DNA of 64,000 nucleotides from CAXPZW01 sp964221845 (GCA_964221845.1 CAXPZW010000025.1:33597-97596); one strand, 5' to 3'. Shown: positions 8,537 to 18,168, counted from the first letter of the stretch. Numbers and translations: made by a program. Notes: generated by a model not told the origin, from the letters alone.

Positions 8537-9205
8537 ATGCCGTACTTCACCCAAGACTTCCTCGATTTCTTCAACGAGCTCTCGCGCAATAACGAACGCG
8601 AGTGGTTTCATGCCAACAAGAAACGCTACGAAAAGAGCGTCAAAGAGCCCTTCAAGGCCTTTGTCACCGATGTGATTGCCGCCGTGGGGAAAGTGGACCC
8701 AGAAGTCTCGATTGAAGCCAAAGACGCCATTTTCCGTATCAACCGCGATATCCGCTTTTCGAAGGACAAGTCGCCCTACAAGCTGCACAGCGCAGCGGTG
8801 GTGAGCAAGTACGGCCGCAAAGACCAAGCCCACCCCGGTTTGTACCTGGCCCTCTCGCACGAGTACATGCACGTGGGCGGTGGCTGCTACATGCCCCCCA
8901 AAGAAGAACTGTGGCGCCTGCGCGACAGCATTGCGCGCGATCCTAAGGCCTTTCGCAAGACCATTGAGGGCAAGGCGTTCAAACAGTATTTCGGGGAGCT
9001 GAAGGGCGACAAAAACAAAGTGCTGCCCAAGGAATTCAAAGAAGCCGCGGCCTCAGAGCCGTACATCTTCAACAAGCAATTCTACTACATGGGGGACTTT
9101 GCGCCCACCGACATCTTGAGCGACACCTTGGTGGCCGATGTGATGAAGATGCACAAAGCCGCCCAGCCCTACCAGCGTTGGATGCTGGAAAGCATGGCCG
9201 ATTAG
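8537..9205 (+). CDS. DUF2461 family protein
   Basis: A 222-residue cytosolic protein matching the DUF2461 (TIGR02453) family over its full length: FTQDFLDFFNELSRNNEREW at the start, then FRINRDIRFSKDKSPYK and the LALSHEYMHVGGG strand. Function of the family is not established. The last four bases overlap the 3' end of the convergent cytochrome gene, so there is no room for a terminator between them. Confidence 0.9.
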   Translation: MPYFTQDFLDFFNELSRNNEREWFHANKKRYEKSVKEPFKAFVTDVIAAVGKVDPEVSIEAKDAIFRINRDIRFSKDKSPYKLHSAAVVSKYGRKDQAHPGLYLALSHEYMHVGGGCYMPPKEELWRLRDSIARDPKAFRKTIEGKAFKQYFGELKGDKNKVLPKEFKEAAASEPYIFNKQFYYMGDFAPTDILSDTLVADVMKMHKAAQPYQRWMLESMAD

Positions 9206-11187
9206 CGACGGAGCACCCGATCGGTCCAGGTGCCCGCTGATGAACGTAACACCACCAAGTAGGCGCCTGCAGCGTCGGGCAATTGCAACTCAGTTTGCTG
9301 GCCGTTGCCGCGCCAGGTTTGCACCCACTGACCGCCCGCGGTAAACACATCAATCTGGATGTCCTGCTGGCCGCCGTGCTGGACCACGATGCGTCCATCT
9401 GAGGTGGGGTTGGGATAGATCGAGGTGTACACAGCGGTTTCGTCCACGCCCACCACGGTTTGGGTGATGGACTCGATGTCGACTTCTACCGCATCGGGAC
9501 CCACGTCCCAGTACATTTCCTCAAACAGTTCGATTTCTTCGGTTTCAAACGAGAACATCTCCCCCATCCATTTGGGTGGGGTGCTCTGGTACATCAGGCG
9601 AGCTTGCACAGTAAACTCCCCCGCGTAACCGTCCAACGGAATGTGGTAATAGAGCTTGTCGCCACCGGTGCCTTCGGTGCCCAATTCGTCGTGGTTCCAG
9701 TCGGGGTCCAAAAGGGCCTCGCCCACTACCAGCGTGGTGTCGTAGCTGGGGTGCGAGGTACTGAAACCGAGCGGAGCCAAACGGTTGTCCTTGATGGAAA
9801 CATTGGCGCGTTCCAACACAGTGGTCACATCGCCGTTGACATCGCCAAGGACCATTTCGTAGATCTGGACTTGGTCTTGTTCGGTGATGGTTTGGTAGTG
9901 CGGTTCCCAATCTTCGTTTTGGCCGCTGATTTCGTAGTCGGCGCCCATGACCCCACTTTGCCACAGGGTGTTGCCGTTGGCATCGGTGGCCACCACTTCG
10001 ATGTACGCGCGGCGCGAGGGGTAGCCCGAGGGGAAGCGGTGACCGGTGTTGTTGATCACCGTTACCTCAAAGTAGGCCGTGTCGTCCTCGATGCCTTGGT
10101 CCACCATTTCCAGCACGGCGCTCTCGTTTTGGAGGGCGTCCAAGGTGCGGTTGATGACCGGGTCAAATTGCTCTTCGGTAGCGGTGATGCCCAGCTCCGA
10201 GATGTTCTGCTGCATGAGCTCCAACATGAAGCTGTTGCCGCCCACCATGTAGTGCAAGCCGTACGGCGAGCGCCCAGGCAAGAACACGTAGTTGGCCGAG
10301 ATCACCACCTCATCGTCGAGGCGGGGGAAGTGGCAGCCTTGGCACTCCTGCTGGAATTCTGAAGCCTCGTCTGCGTAAGAGCTGTTGAGCCACTCGTGGT
10401 AGGTGGCTTGCTCCACAAACTTGCCGCCGGTGTAATTGCCGTCGAGGTCAACGGTTGAGGTGACCAAGGTGTGGCATCCTGCGCACAATTCACTCTCGGA
10501 GATGTGCGCGCCGTAAACCGGTTCAAAGCCCACAAAGCTGGTCATGGGCTGGGTAAACAGGGGGATCTCTTCGCTGCCGTCGCCATAGGGACCGTAGAGG
10601 GTATCAAGCACGTAGCGCAGCTCACCGCTGAAGAGTTTGCCGATGGAATCGGGGTCTTGCTGGTGGCACGCGTTGCAGCTCACCCCGTCGCGCCCGAGGG
10701 AATCCATGGCCAAACTGTCCAGGTTGTAGAACTGGGCACCGTTGTACATGGCTGCAAAGTGGCCCATGGGGGCATGGCAGGTGGTGCACTTGTTTTGCAG
10801 GTCTGCGGCGTGGCTGGGGTTAACGCTGATTTCGTGGGTGACTTTGGCCTTCCAAAACGGGTCCTTGGCCGAGTTGGCCATCATGGTGGGTTGCCAGTCG
10901 TCGACCACGTTGACGTCTTCGCCTTCTTCGGTGACCGAGGCGATGCCTGTGGGGTCGCTGCCGTGGCATCCGGCGCAGCGTCCCGAGCCGGTGAACACGC
11001 CGTTGCTGCCGCTGGGCAGTGGATTCTCCACGGTGCCGTCACCGCCGCCTTGGACAGCGGGCAGGTCATGCCAATCGTGGTAGTACACGGGTTCGGAGGT
11101 GTCCACGGTGCCCGAGGAGAGCACCACAATGAGCGCGAGTACCCCCAGGGGGATCCACAAACGGTAAGAGGCGAGCGATTTCTTCAT
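9202..11187 (-). CDS. Pentaheme c-type cytochrome with T9SS sorting domain
   Basis: A 661-residue exported protein. An N-terminal hydrophobic segment (residues 8-25) serves as signal or anchor. Five CxxCH haem sites occur at residues 71, 134, 171, 235 and 282 (CAGCH, CTTCH, CNACH, CAGCH, CQGCH). A beta-rich middle domain follows. The last 80 residues match a T9SS type A tail: IYPNPTSDGRIVV, then GAYLVVLRS, ending in basic VLRR. It would carry electrons at the cell surface or outside the cell; the partner is unknown. ATG 11187 was chosen because it begins the signal sequence; further upstream coding overlaps the divergent trmD. It overlaps the DUF2461 gene by four bases. Confidence 0.88.
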   Translation of the reverse strand: MKKSLASYRLWIPLGVLALIVVLSSGTVDTSEPVYYHDWHDLPAVQGGGDGTVENPLPSGSNGVFTGSGRCAGCHGSDPTGIASVTEEGEDVNVVDDWQPTMMANSAKDPFWKAKVTHEISVNPSHAADLQNKCTTCHAPMGHFAAMYNGAQFYNLDSLAMDSLGRDGVSCNACHQQDPDSIGKLFSGELRYVLDTLYGPYGDGSEEIPLFTQPMTSFVGFEPVYGAHISESELCAGCHTLVTSTVDLDGNYTGGKFVEQATYHEWLNSSYADEASEFQQECQGCHFPRLDDEVVISANYVFLPGRSPYGLHYMVGGNSFMLELMQQNISELGITATEEQFDPVINRTLDALQNESAVLEMVDQGIEDDTAYFEVTVINNTGHRFPSGYPSRRAYIEVVATDANGNTLWQSGVMGADYEISGQNEDWEPHYQTITEQDQVQIYEMVLGDVNGDVTTVLERANVSIKDNRLAPLGFSTSHPSYDTTLVVGEALLDPDWNHDELGTEGTGGDKLYYHIPLDGYAGEFTVQARLMYQSTPPKWMGEMFSFETEEIELFEEMYWDVGPDAVEVDIESITQTVVGVDETAVYTSIYPNPTSDGRIVVQHGGQQDIQIDVFTAGGQWVQTWRGNGQQTELQLPDAAGAYLVVLRSSAGTWTDRVLRR

Positions 11188-11319
11188 TCCAAAGTGAGCA
11201 GGTCTAACAAAGAAACAAACACAGGCCCGCAATCCCCACTCGAAACCCGGCCAAACTCGCCCCTTTCCGCACAAATTCATGCAGAAGGTTGGATATTTGC
11301 ACCTCCAATCCGCACCGGC

Positions 11320-12015
11320 ATGCGCATCGACGTCCTGACCATTTTGCCCCGTTTGCTCGAAGGTCCCTTTGCGGACTCCATCCTCAAGCGCGCCCAGGAA
11401 AAAGGCCTGCTGGAGTTGCACGTGCACAACATCCGCGACTACACCAAAGACAAGCACAACCGCGTGGACGATACCCCCTACGGTGGTCAGGCAGGCATGG
11501 TGATGACCATTCAACCCATCGCGGACCTGATTGAAAAGCTGCAGTCCGAGCGTACCTACGACGAGGTAATCTACATGACCCCCGACGGAGAAACCCTGCG
11601 TCAAGCGGTGTCCAACACATTGTCACTCAAGCAAAACATCATGATCCTGTGCGGGCACTATAAAGGCGTAGACCAGCGCATCCGCGACCGCTACATCACC
11701 CGCGAAATTTCCATCGGCGACTTTGTGCTTACCGGAGGCGAATTGGCTGCGGCCGTAGTCGTGGACAGCATTGTGCGGTTGATTCCCGGGGTGATTGGTG
11801 ACGAGGCCAGCGCCCTGAGCGACAGCTTCCAGGACGGACTCCTGGCTCCACCGGTGTACACCCGCCCGGCAGAGTACGACGGCATGAAAGTACCAGAAGT
11901 CCTGCTTAGCGGGCACTTTGCCAACATCGAAGCATGGCAACACGAACAATCACTTGAGCGCACACGTCGCCTGCGGCCCGATTTGCTCGAGGGGCTCGAT
12001 GACACTGAAAAATAG
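11320..12015 (+). CDS. trmD: tRNA (guanine-N1-)-methyltransferase
   Basis: TrmD methylates G37 in tRNAs with G36 using S-adenosylmethionine. The 231-residue product is the usual length. Family marks include MRIDVLTILPRL at the start, YGGQAGMVM, LCGHYKGVDQR and the knot region ISIGDFVLTGGE. A -7-like GATATTTG lies at 11292-11299. rplS follows after 79 bases with its own promoter element, preserving the common trmD-rplS order; rpsP and rimM are absent, and the upstream neighbour is the divergent cytochrome. Confidence 0.97.
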   Translation: MRIDVLTILPRLLEGPFADSILKRAQEKGLLELHVHNIRDYTKDKHNRVDDTPYGGQAGMVMTIQPIADLIEKLQSERTYDEVIYMTPDGETLRQAVSNTLSLKQNIMILCGHYKGVDQRIRDRYITREISIGDFVLTGGELAAAVVVDSIVRLIPGVIGDEASALSDSFQDGLLAPPVYTRPAEYDGMKVPEVLLSGHFANIEAWQHEQSLERTRRLRPDLLEGLDDTEK

Positions 12016-12049
12016 TTCAGGGCGTGCCTGCTTCTTCAAAGAAATGTCG

Positions 12050-12057
12050 TAATATTG
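12050..12057 (+). promoter_or_regulatory. -7 promoter element TAATATTG upstream of rplS
   Basis: Seven of eight positions match TAnnTTTG. It lies 37 bases before the rplS start, so rplS may be transcribed separately from trmD. Confidence 0.4.
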
Positions 12058-12094
12058 CACCCGCTTTGGCGGAACCTATCCAACACGAATAGTC

Positions 12095-12457
12095 ATGGAT
12101 CGCATTAAAGAAATCACCCAGAAACTGGTAGAGGTAAAAGATTGGCCCGAGTTCGGCGCCGGTGATACCGTTACCGTGACCTATAAAATTAAAGAGGGCG
12201 ACAAAGAACGTCTCCAGGCTTTCCAAGGCGTGGTGATTCAGCGCCGCGGCTCGGGCACTACCGAGACCTTCACCATCCGCAAGATCTCTAGCGGCATCGG
12301 TGTAGAGCGCGTGTTCCCCATCTCATCTCCATTCCTTGAGGATATCAAGGTAAACAAGCGAGGCCGCGTACGTCGCGCCCGCATTTTCTCCCTCCGTGAG
12401 CGCACAGGCAAGGCCGCACGCATCAAGGAGCGCAAGATGTTCAAGTCGACCAAATAA
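12095..12457 (+). CDS. rplS: 50S ribosomal protein L19
   Basis: The 120-residue product matches L19 throughout, with FGAGDTVTVTYKI, FQGVVIQRRGSG, FTIRKISSGIGVERVFP and the basic C-terminus with RRARIFSLRERTGKAARIKE. L19 sits at the interface of the 30S and 50S subunits. It is followed by a hairpin terminator shared with the convergent patatin gene. Confidence 0.98.
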   Translation: MDRIKEITQKLVEVKDWPEFGAGDTVTVTYKIKEGDKERLQAFQGVVIQRRGSGTTETFTIRKISSGIGVERVFPISSPFLEDIKVNKRGRVRRARIFSLRERTGKAARIKERKMFKSTK

Positions 12458-12478
12458 GCGAACTCGCTTTCTCAATAG

Positions 12479-12505
12479 AAGGGCTGCCAAATGGCAGCCC
12501 TTTTT
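12479..12505. terminator. Bidirectional hairpin terminator
   Basis: AAGGGCTGCC (12479-12488) pairs with GGCAGCCCTT (12493-12502) around an AAAT loop, and TTTTT follows. It ends rplS. The stop codon of the opposite patatin gene lies in its T run. Confidence 0.85.
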
Positions 12506-13544
12506 ATTTGCCCGAATGCTGAGCACCTTCGGCGTAGTGCACTTGCACAGCGCCACGGCCTGAGGCCAACAGCCCTTCTTTTTGGCTGGGATCCAACGAC
12601 TGAACACGCGGGCCCAAGTTGGTATCGGGGATGGAAATGGTGCGGGCCCAATCCGCCTCGTCCAAATCTTGGCGGTTGAGTCCTTCCAGAACCAATGTGT
12701 AAAGGGCTGTCACGTAATCTTCGATGTCTTCAATTTGGTGAGTGGCTAGCCCCTCACCTGCATTGTCGGAAGCCACCTGCTCGGGGCTGTCCATGCGAAG
12801 GCCCAGGGTTTCTGGATTGCGGAAGTCGGGGTCGTAGGCCTCCATGCTCACTTCTGAGTAGTAGCGCGGCGCATCAAACAACGCCAGCGGATAGTTGGTG
12901 AGCACGCCGCCGTCGATGTACACGTCGCCTTGTCCCTGCTCTACCACGTGTCCTTGGGCATCCAGGCACACGGCTTCAAACCAAAACGGCACCGACATGC
13001 TGGCGCGCACGGCGTCCACAATGCGCATGGTGGGATGGGTCTCGTGCGAGAACACGGCGGCTTTTTGTTGCGACAAGTTGGTGGCCGCCACGTACAAATC
13101 GTACCCGGGTTTGCCGTCCATTTTGCGCTGGAGCAAGGCCTCGAAGGTGAGGTTGACGTCGTCGGTCTTGCGGCCCACGTGGCTCTCGAGCCAACCCAAG
13201 AACACATCGCCTTTGTACCAGCCGTAGGCGTTGAGCATGCGTTCGGTGCCGCCCACGAACATGAACTCGCCGTCGTTGAAGGCGCCAAAATCGGTGTTGC
13301 CCACGATGGTCGAGATTTCATCGGGGGTGTACCCCACCGACAGCAAGCAAGCCACAATGGAACCGGCGCTGGTGCCGGCCACGCGCTCCAAGGCTTGGAG
13401 TTTGCCCTGGGTGTGCAGTTCTTGGACCGCACCGCAGTAGGCCAAGCCGCGGATGCCCGCGCCTTCCATGACCAGGTTTTTGATGGGAACCTGTGCCCCG
13501 GCAAGCATCGGGAGCAAGGCAAAGAAGAGAAGCAGGCGTTTCAT
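12504..13544 (-). CDS. Patatin-like phospholipase, exported
   Basis: A 346-residue protein with a signal peptide (residues 1-17, ending LAGA). The patatin domain follows: oxyanion hole GAGIRG at 28-33, nucleophile elbow GTSAG with Ser59, and the catalytic DGG with Asp211. Patatins are serine acyl hydrolases using a Ser-Asp dyad. ATG 13544 was chosen because the signal sequence starts there; upstream frame extends but overlaps the cutC promoter region. The stop overlaps the rplS terminator. Substrate unknown. Confidence 0.88.
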   Translation of the reverse strand: MKRLLLFFALLPMLAGAQVPIKNLVMEGAGIRGLAYCGAVQELHTQGKLQALERVAGTSAGSIVACLLSVGYTPDEISTIVGNTDFGAFNDGEFMFVGGTERMLNAYGWYKGDVFLGWLESHVGRKTDDVNLTFEALLQRKMDGKPGYDLYVAATNLSQQKAAVFSHETHPTMRIVDAVRASMSVPFWFEAVCLDAQGHVVEQGQGDVYIDGGVLTNYPLALFDAPRYYSEVSMEAYDPDFRNPETLGLRMDSPEQVASDNAGEGLATHQIEDIEDYVTALYTLVLEGLNRQDLDEADWARTISIPDTNLGPRVQSLDPSQKEGLLASGRGAVQVHYAEGAQHSGK

Positions 13545-13647
13545 GGCGTTTTTCGGTGCGTTCAAATTGCGGGTTTTGTGCAAGTCGAATTCGAAAGGAA
13601 TGTGAATTCCTTCCCCAATACAACGTGCATGAACCCCGCCGAGCGTG

Positions 13648-13655
13648 TACCTTGG
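13648..13655 (+). promoter_or_regulatory. -7 promoter element TACCTTGG upstream of cutC
   Basis: Matches TAnnTTNG and lies 38 bases before the cutC ATG. Confidence 0.4.
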
Positions 13656-13693
13656 CGCATTCGTTTTACCCCGCCAACCAACACAGCAATCCC

Positions 13694-14401
13694 ATGATTC
13701 TTGAAATCTGCGCCGAAGACATCCAGTCGTGCATGCACGCGCAAAAGGGTGGTGCACGCCGCATTGAGCTCTGTTCAGCGCTGGACCAAGGCGGCTTGAC
13801 ACCCGGCAGTGGCCTCATCCAATTGGCCAACCAGTACGTCACCCTTCCCATTCATGTATTGATTCGGCCCCGCGGTGGCGACTTCGTTTACGACCGCAAG
13901 GAACTGGCCATCATTCGCCGCGAGATTGAAAACTGCAAAGCCATGGGCTGCGCAGGGGTGGTGATTGGTGCCTTGGACGAAGACGGAGACATTGACGGCC
14001 GCTTGATTGCGCAATGGGCCCAAGTGGCCTACCCCATGGAAGTCACCTTCCACCGGGCATTTGACCTGACTTCAGACCCCATGGAATCGCTCGAAATTTT
14101 GGCCGAGGCAGGGGTGGATCGCATCCTGACCAGCGGCTGCGCACCTACCTGCGTAGAAGGGTTGGACATGCTGGCCAAGTTGGTAGAAGCTGCTCCTGAA
14201 GGCTTGGAAATCCAAGCCGGTAGCGGTGTGTCGCCGGACAACATTGCGCAACTGCATGCCGCAGGGGTACGCAACTTCCACATGAGCGCCCGTGAATGGG
14301 TGCGCTCCAACGTGTCATCGGAGTTGTTTGCGATGGACTACCAACGCAGCTCGCTTGAGGAAATCAAGCGCGCCGTGCAGGTGATCAAGGATCTGTACTG
14401 A
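13694..14401 (+). CDS. cutC: CutC family protein
   Basis: A 235-residue TIM-barrel protein of the CutC family, historically linked to copper homeostasis though the biochemical role is unclear. Recognisable segments are GGARRIELCSAL, VLIRPRGGDFVY, EVTFHRAFDL and RILTSGCAPT near the family metal site, then QAGSGVSPDNI. ATG 13694 gives the conserved MILEICAED start. The last 17 bases overlap the 3' end of the convergent DUF389 gene. Confidence 0.93.
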   Translation: MILEICAEDIQSCMHAQKGGARRIELCSALDQGGLTPGSGLIQLANQYVTLPIHVLIRPRGGDFVYDRKELAIIRREIENCKAMGCAGVVIGALDEDGDIDGRLIAQWAQVAYPMEVTFHRAFDLTSDPMESLEILAEAGVDRILTSGCAPTCVEGLDMLAKLVEAAPEGLEIQAGSGVSPDNIAQLHAAGVRNFHMSAREWVRSNVSSELFAMDYQRSSLEEIKRAVQVIKDLY

Positions 14402-15827
14402 GAGCGGACTCCCGTTCATTCATGTTCCACACCCGCACTTGATCGGAATGCAACTGCACGGGTAACCACCGTTTGAGGCTGGCTTCCGCTTCCTGCACCT
14501 GTTCGGCGGGCAAGGTCAGGTCCCACCAGATCATGACCGTAGGGATGGTGTCGTTGACTCCTGCGCTGTTGAGCTCCAGCACCTCTCCATAAGAGACCGC
14601 CTCCACCTCGCTGTAGAACATGGTCAGCTCGGTGTACAAGTCTTCGAGGGCGACTTGGGCTTCTTCTTTTTCGTCCAACTGGGCGCGTAGGCTTTCCAAT
14701 TGACGGGCCTGGTCCGAGAGGGATTCTTGGAGGGAGCGACGCTCGTCATCGTTCACCCGCTGGTCCAACAACGCGCCGAGGTTTTGCCCGTCCAACCAAC
14801 GCAGCTCGCATGTGGCGAGGTCGAAGGAAGGCAAGCGGTTCAAGTAGGTGGTCTTTTGACCGGGCGTCAAAGGCTCGCCGTTGATGCCAATGCGCAGCAC
14901 TTGGCGGTCGTCCGCGTAGACCACTTCTGAGAAGTTGACGTAGGAGTCGGTGTTCTCCAAATCGGTTTTCATCGCGGCCACAAACAAACGGGCGTTGCGG
15001 TTGAAACGGCTCTCTGCCACCACATCCAAAAAGATGAAGACACTCGGTACCGCCACCACCAGCAAGAAGCCCACGATGTACGCACGGATGCGGCGCTCAC
15101 GTGCAGGGTCTACAAACGTCTTAAGCGGGAAGCGTACGAACTTGATGTACAAGTAGGTGGGCAAGGCAATGAAGACCGAGTTGATGAAGAACAGGTAAAA
15201 CGCCCCGATGAAAAAGTCCCATTGCGCCGTGGCCAAGCCGTAACCCACCGTGCACAAAGGAGGCATCAACGCTGTAGCGATGGCTACCCCCGGAAACACA
15301 TTGGTTTTCAACGGGCGTGAACCGGCGATGATGCCGGCAAATCCACCAAACAGTGCCACCCCAATGGCCAGGAAGGTGGCGTGCTTACGGTCCAAAAGCT
15401 CAGGCGTGGCCTCGGGCACGTCGATGATCAAGAAGTAAATCGTGCTGATCACAATTGAGATGGTCATGGCCACCCCCAGGTTGATCAACGAGCGCTTGAG
15501 TAGCTCAAAGTCGTTGGTACCCGCCGCCAGGCCGACCCCGAGGATGGGCCCCATGAGCGGCGAAATAAGCATGGCACCGATGATGACCGCCACGCTATTG
15601 TTGCCCAGCCCGATGCTCGCAATGACAATCGAACACACCAGGATCCACGCCGCGTGCCCGCGGAATTCCACGTCGCGCACAATCCCCTCCATGGTGCCTT
15701 GACGGTCGATGCCGTCGCGCAAACTCAGGGTACGTCGGATGAAGCGCCACAGCTCTTGAAAAGCCGTGCGCATGGCGTCGTTGTTTTCTTCGGGAGTGGG
15801 GATGGGCGCCTGCGGGTCTTGGGTCAT
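14385..15827 (-). CDS. DUF389 membrane protein with coiled-coil segment
   Basis: A 480-residue protein. Residues about 60-300 hold the DUF389 (TIGR00341) membrane domain, with IGAMLISPLMGPILGVG and FPGVAIATALMPPLCTVGYG. A periplasmic or cytosolic C-terminal part follows, with a coiled coil around SLQESLSDQARQLESLR and onward. Family function is unknown. ATG 15827 follows a -7-like TATCTTTC at 15856-15849. It lies 46 bases downstream of the membrane patatin gene on the same strand, so the two may be cotranscribed. Confidence 0.88.
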   Translation of the reverse strand: MTQDPQAPIPTPEENNDAMRTAFQELWRFIRRTLSLRDGIDRQGTMEGIVRDVEFRGHAAWILVCSIVIASIGLGNNSVAVIIGAMLISPLMGPILGVGLAAGTNDFELLKRSLINLGVAMTISIVISTIYFLIIDVPEATPELLDRKHATFLAIGVALFGGFAGIIAGSRPLKTNVFPGVAIATALMPPLCTVGYGLATAQWDFFIGAFYLFFINSVFIALPTYLYIKFVRFPLKTFVDPARERRIRAYIVGFLLVVAVPSVFIFLDVVAESRFNRNARLFVAAMKTDLENTDSYVNFSEVVYADDRQVLRIGINGEPLTPGQKTTYLNRLPSFDLATCELRWLDGQNLGALLDQRVNDDERRSLQESLSDQARQLESLRAQLDEKEEAQVALEDLYTELTMFYSEVEAVSYGEVLELNSAGVNDTIPTVMIWWDLTLPAEQVQEAEASLKRWLPVQLHSDQVRVWNMNERESALSTDP

Positions 15828-15873
15828 GCTCCGGATGATTTCTACCGGAAAGATACACCCTTGGCGCAAGCGT

Positions 15874-18168
15874 TTACGGGGTGGGTGGTGGGGTCTGGAC
15901 AAATTCCCGCTCCAGTGTGGATTTGAACAGGTCAAACGGACGATCAAAGTCCCGCGAATGCACGGCTTGGGTGATGCGCTGCTTCTCGGCCTGGGTCAGG
16001 TGGAACGAGAGCGAAATCTTCTCATCCGGCTTTTGGGTGAGGCTGAAGGTGACCAGGTTGACCGGCTTGTCCAACCAGGTTTCCAGGTAACGCATGTGCT
16101 CGTCGTGCTCAAAGTCCTGCATGCGCGTGAAGTTGCCGTACACCGAACCAATGGGTGCGGTCAATTGCCCCACCAAACTCTGCTCCTCATCGCGGGAGGT
16201 GAAGTCCTTTTGGAGGTCGCGGATTTGCACCACAATCACCTCGCGGGTGTTCTCCTGGATCCACTCGCGGAAGGTGTAGAGGAATTGCACGGTGGTCTTC
16301 GTACCAAAGTTGTCGCGCATACCGGCGTCCATGACCTCAATGGGGGGATTGGTAGGCAAGTTGACCGTGGGCAGCACATACGGGAACGTTGCATTCATGC
16401 GCAGTACTGAGCTGAAGCGCACGCTGTCGGGCTGATGCTGGGCAAACAGGCGTAGGAACTCCACGTCCTCGGGCACCGCGCTTGACCCGCGTATATTGGC
16501 GGCTTCGTTCTGGGTGAGGTACGATGCGGGTTGGGCGCTGATCAGCATGCGACGTCCGTCCCGGGTGATGGACGGGGTGAAAATCATCCACGGAATTTCG
16601 GCCCTGGCCTCTGCGGCTTTGTACGCACCCAGCGGCTTTTCCATCACCCCTCCTGTATTGGCATGCAAACGCTCTTCAAACACCGAGGCGCGGTCCAAGG
16701 TGTAAGAGTCGCCCCCGTATTGGTACTCCCGAAAACGGAAGAAGAAATCATTGGTCGCGGCCGAGAACAGCAGCGGATTCAACAAGTCGCCGCTGATGGC
16801 ATCGTAGTGGTCGGGCAATTGCGGGTTGCAGTCGAGCCCTTGCGCTTCACGCCACTTGAGCTCGCGGAAGTACGACGCTCCGATCATCCCCCCGGACGAA
16901 CCGGTGATCATGAAGGTGCGGTCCATCAACTCCCCTTCCAGCAAGCTGTCGATGCGGGCCAAGGTGGAATAGGTCCACAGCGAGGCACGCGTTCCCCCGC
17001 CTGAGCATTGCACGAGCACCAATGAAGGCTTCTCCTGGGGCTGACGCGCCTTCCAGGCTTCGAGCATTTCCAGAGTGGCTTGAAAATCGGCGTAGGCCAA
17101 GCTGTCGGCGTTGTTTTGGCCGTGGATGTACGCACTGGAATAGTCCGCCGGAGGAGCGTCGTAATCCAGTCCGTACGCGTGGGTAGGCACGTTGAACAGC
17201 GGCAAATCGTGGTAGGTGAAATTCACCAGCACCAAGGCGGCCACCAGCAAACTGAAGGTCCACCCTTTCACCCACGAAAACAGGGCACTCACCAGCATCA
17301 ACAGCATGGAGAAGAAGATGAACACACTCGCCGCACCCGGAATCACGAAATACTCGTTTCGCGAAAACGAACCGATCAACACGAAGGTCAAAATCAGCCC
17401 GATCTCCAGCAGACTGGCGTTGATGTGATTTTGGGAGAATACGCGCTCCAACACATCGGGGTGGTAATGTTCCCCTTCCCGCGCGAGCTTGATTTGGAAG
17501 GGCGAAGACAGGTAGGTCTCCACCCGCCATGCACGCGACTTGCGTTCATTGGGGTACCAGCGACCAGGACGGTGCAGGGTGGCGCTCACCAAGTTCTTTT
17601 CGTGGCGCTCATGGTGGTGGCGTTCGGCAAAATTCTGGGCCGATTTGTTGGTGATGGCAAAGTAGGTCAACGTCGCTGCCGAGAACAGCAACAACCCGCC
17701 CACCAATGCGGTCAGGTTGAACAGGGCCTCACCGGTGTCCAAGAGGGCTTCGGTGCGCTGAAAGCGGTACGAGCAAATGCAGTACACCAGCAGAAACACC
17801 GCCGGCAAGATGAAGTTGTTGACCGAGAATTTGAGGAACGGCCTGTTGAGTGTGGCGATGAACGGAAAGCGGAATCCGTGTAGGATGTAACTGTAAAGGT
17901 TGAATGCCAGCACAAAACCGCCAATGGTAAAGCCCAGTAGAAAAAACGCCATGGGACCATTGGTACCCATGTATTCCGGGTAGAGGAACAAGTGGTCCAC
18001 GCCGTAGCGTGCACCAATCAGTCCCGTGCTGAAGCCAAAGGCCACCAGCCAGAACACGAGCAAGAAGTGGTTCTTCTTGGCGTGCAGCACCAGCAGCTGG
18101 AACGGAAAGAAAAACCAAATCCGCGACAGGCGTGTCTTGAGGGCGATATGTGCGGAGGCGGCGAGCAT
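15874..18168 (-). CDS. Membrane-anchored patatin-like phospholipase
   Basis: A 764-residue fusion of a membrane domain and a patatin domain. The N-terminal 320 residues contain about seven to nine hydrophobic segments. The patatin part starts near residue 380: glycine-rich oxyanion CSGGGTR at 388-394, nucleophile elbow GSSGG with Ser425, and DAGMRDNFG supplying the Asp near residue 610. It probably hydrolyses lipid acyl esters at the inner membrane, active-site side unresolved. It lies just upstream of the DUF389 gene on the same strand. The combination of many membrane segments and patatin in one chain is less common than soluble or exported forms. Confidence 0.82.
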   Translation of the reverse strand: MLAASAHIALKTRLSRIWFFFPFQLLVLHAKKNHFLLVFWLVAFGFSTGLIGARYGVDHLFLYPEYMGTNGPMAFFLLGFTIGGFVLAFNLYSYILHGFRFPFIATLNRPFLKFSVNNFILPAVFLLVYCICSYRFQRTEALLDTGEALFNLTALVGGLLLFSAATLTYFAITNKSAQNFAERHHHERHEKNLVSATLHRPGRWYPNERKSRAWRVETYLSSPFQIKLAREGEHYHPDVLERVFSQNHINASLLEIGLILTFVLIGSFSRNEYFVIPGAASVFIFFSMLLMLVSALFSWVKGWTFSLLVAALVLVNFTYHDLPLFNVPTHAYGLDYDAPPADYSSAYIHGQNNADSLAYADFQATLEMLEAWKARQPQEKPSLVLVQCSGGGTRASLWTYSTLARIDSLLEGELMDRTFMITGSSGGMIGASYFRELKWREAQGLDCNPQLPDHYDAISGDLLNPLLFSAATNDFFFRFREYQYGGDSYTLDRASVFEERLHANTGGVMEKPLGAYKAAEARAEIPWMIFTPSITRDGRRMLISAQPASYLTQNEAANIRGSSAVPEDVEFLRLFAQHQPDSVRFSSVLRMNATFPYVLPTVNLPTNPPIEVMDAGMRDNFGTKTTVQFLYTFREWIQENTREVIVVQIRDLQKDFTSRDEEQSLVGQLTAPIGSVYGNFTRMQDFEHDEHMRYLETWLDKPVNLVTFSLTQKPDEKISLSFHLTQAEKQRITQAVHSRDFDRPFDLFKSTLEREFVQTPPPTP

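Noticed and set aside
9460..10362. A 300-codon plus-strand frame opposite the cytochrome gene
   Set aside because: No domain, while the opposite strand has five haem motifs and a T9SS tail.
11190..11197. TCACTTTG as the -7 element of the cytochrome gene
   Set aside because: It ends only two bases before the ATG, so transcription would begin inside the start codon.
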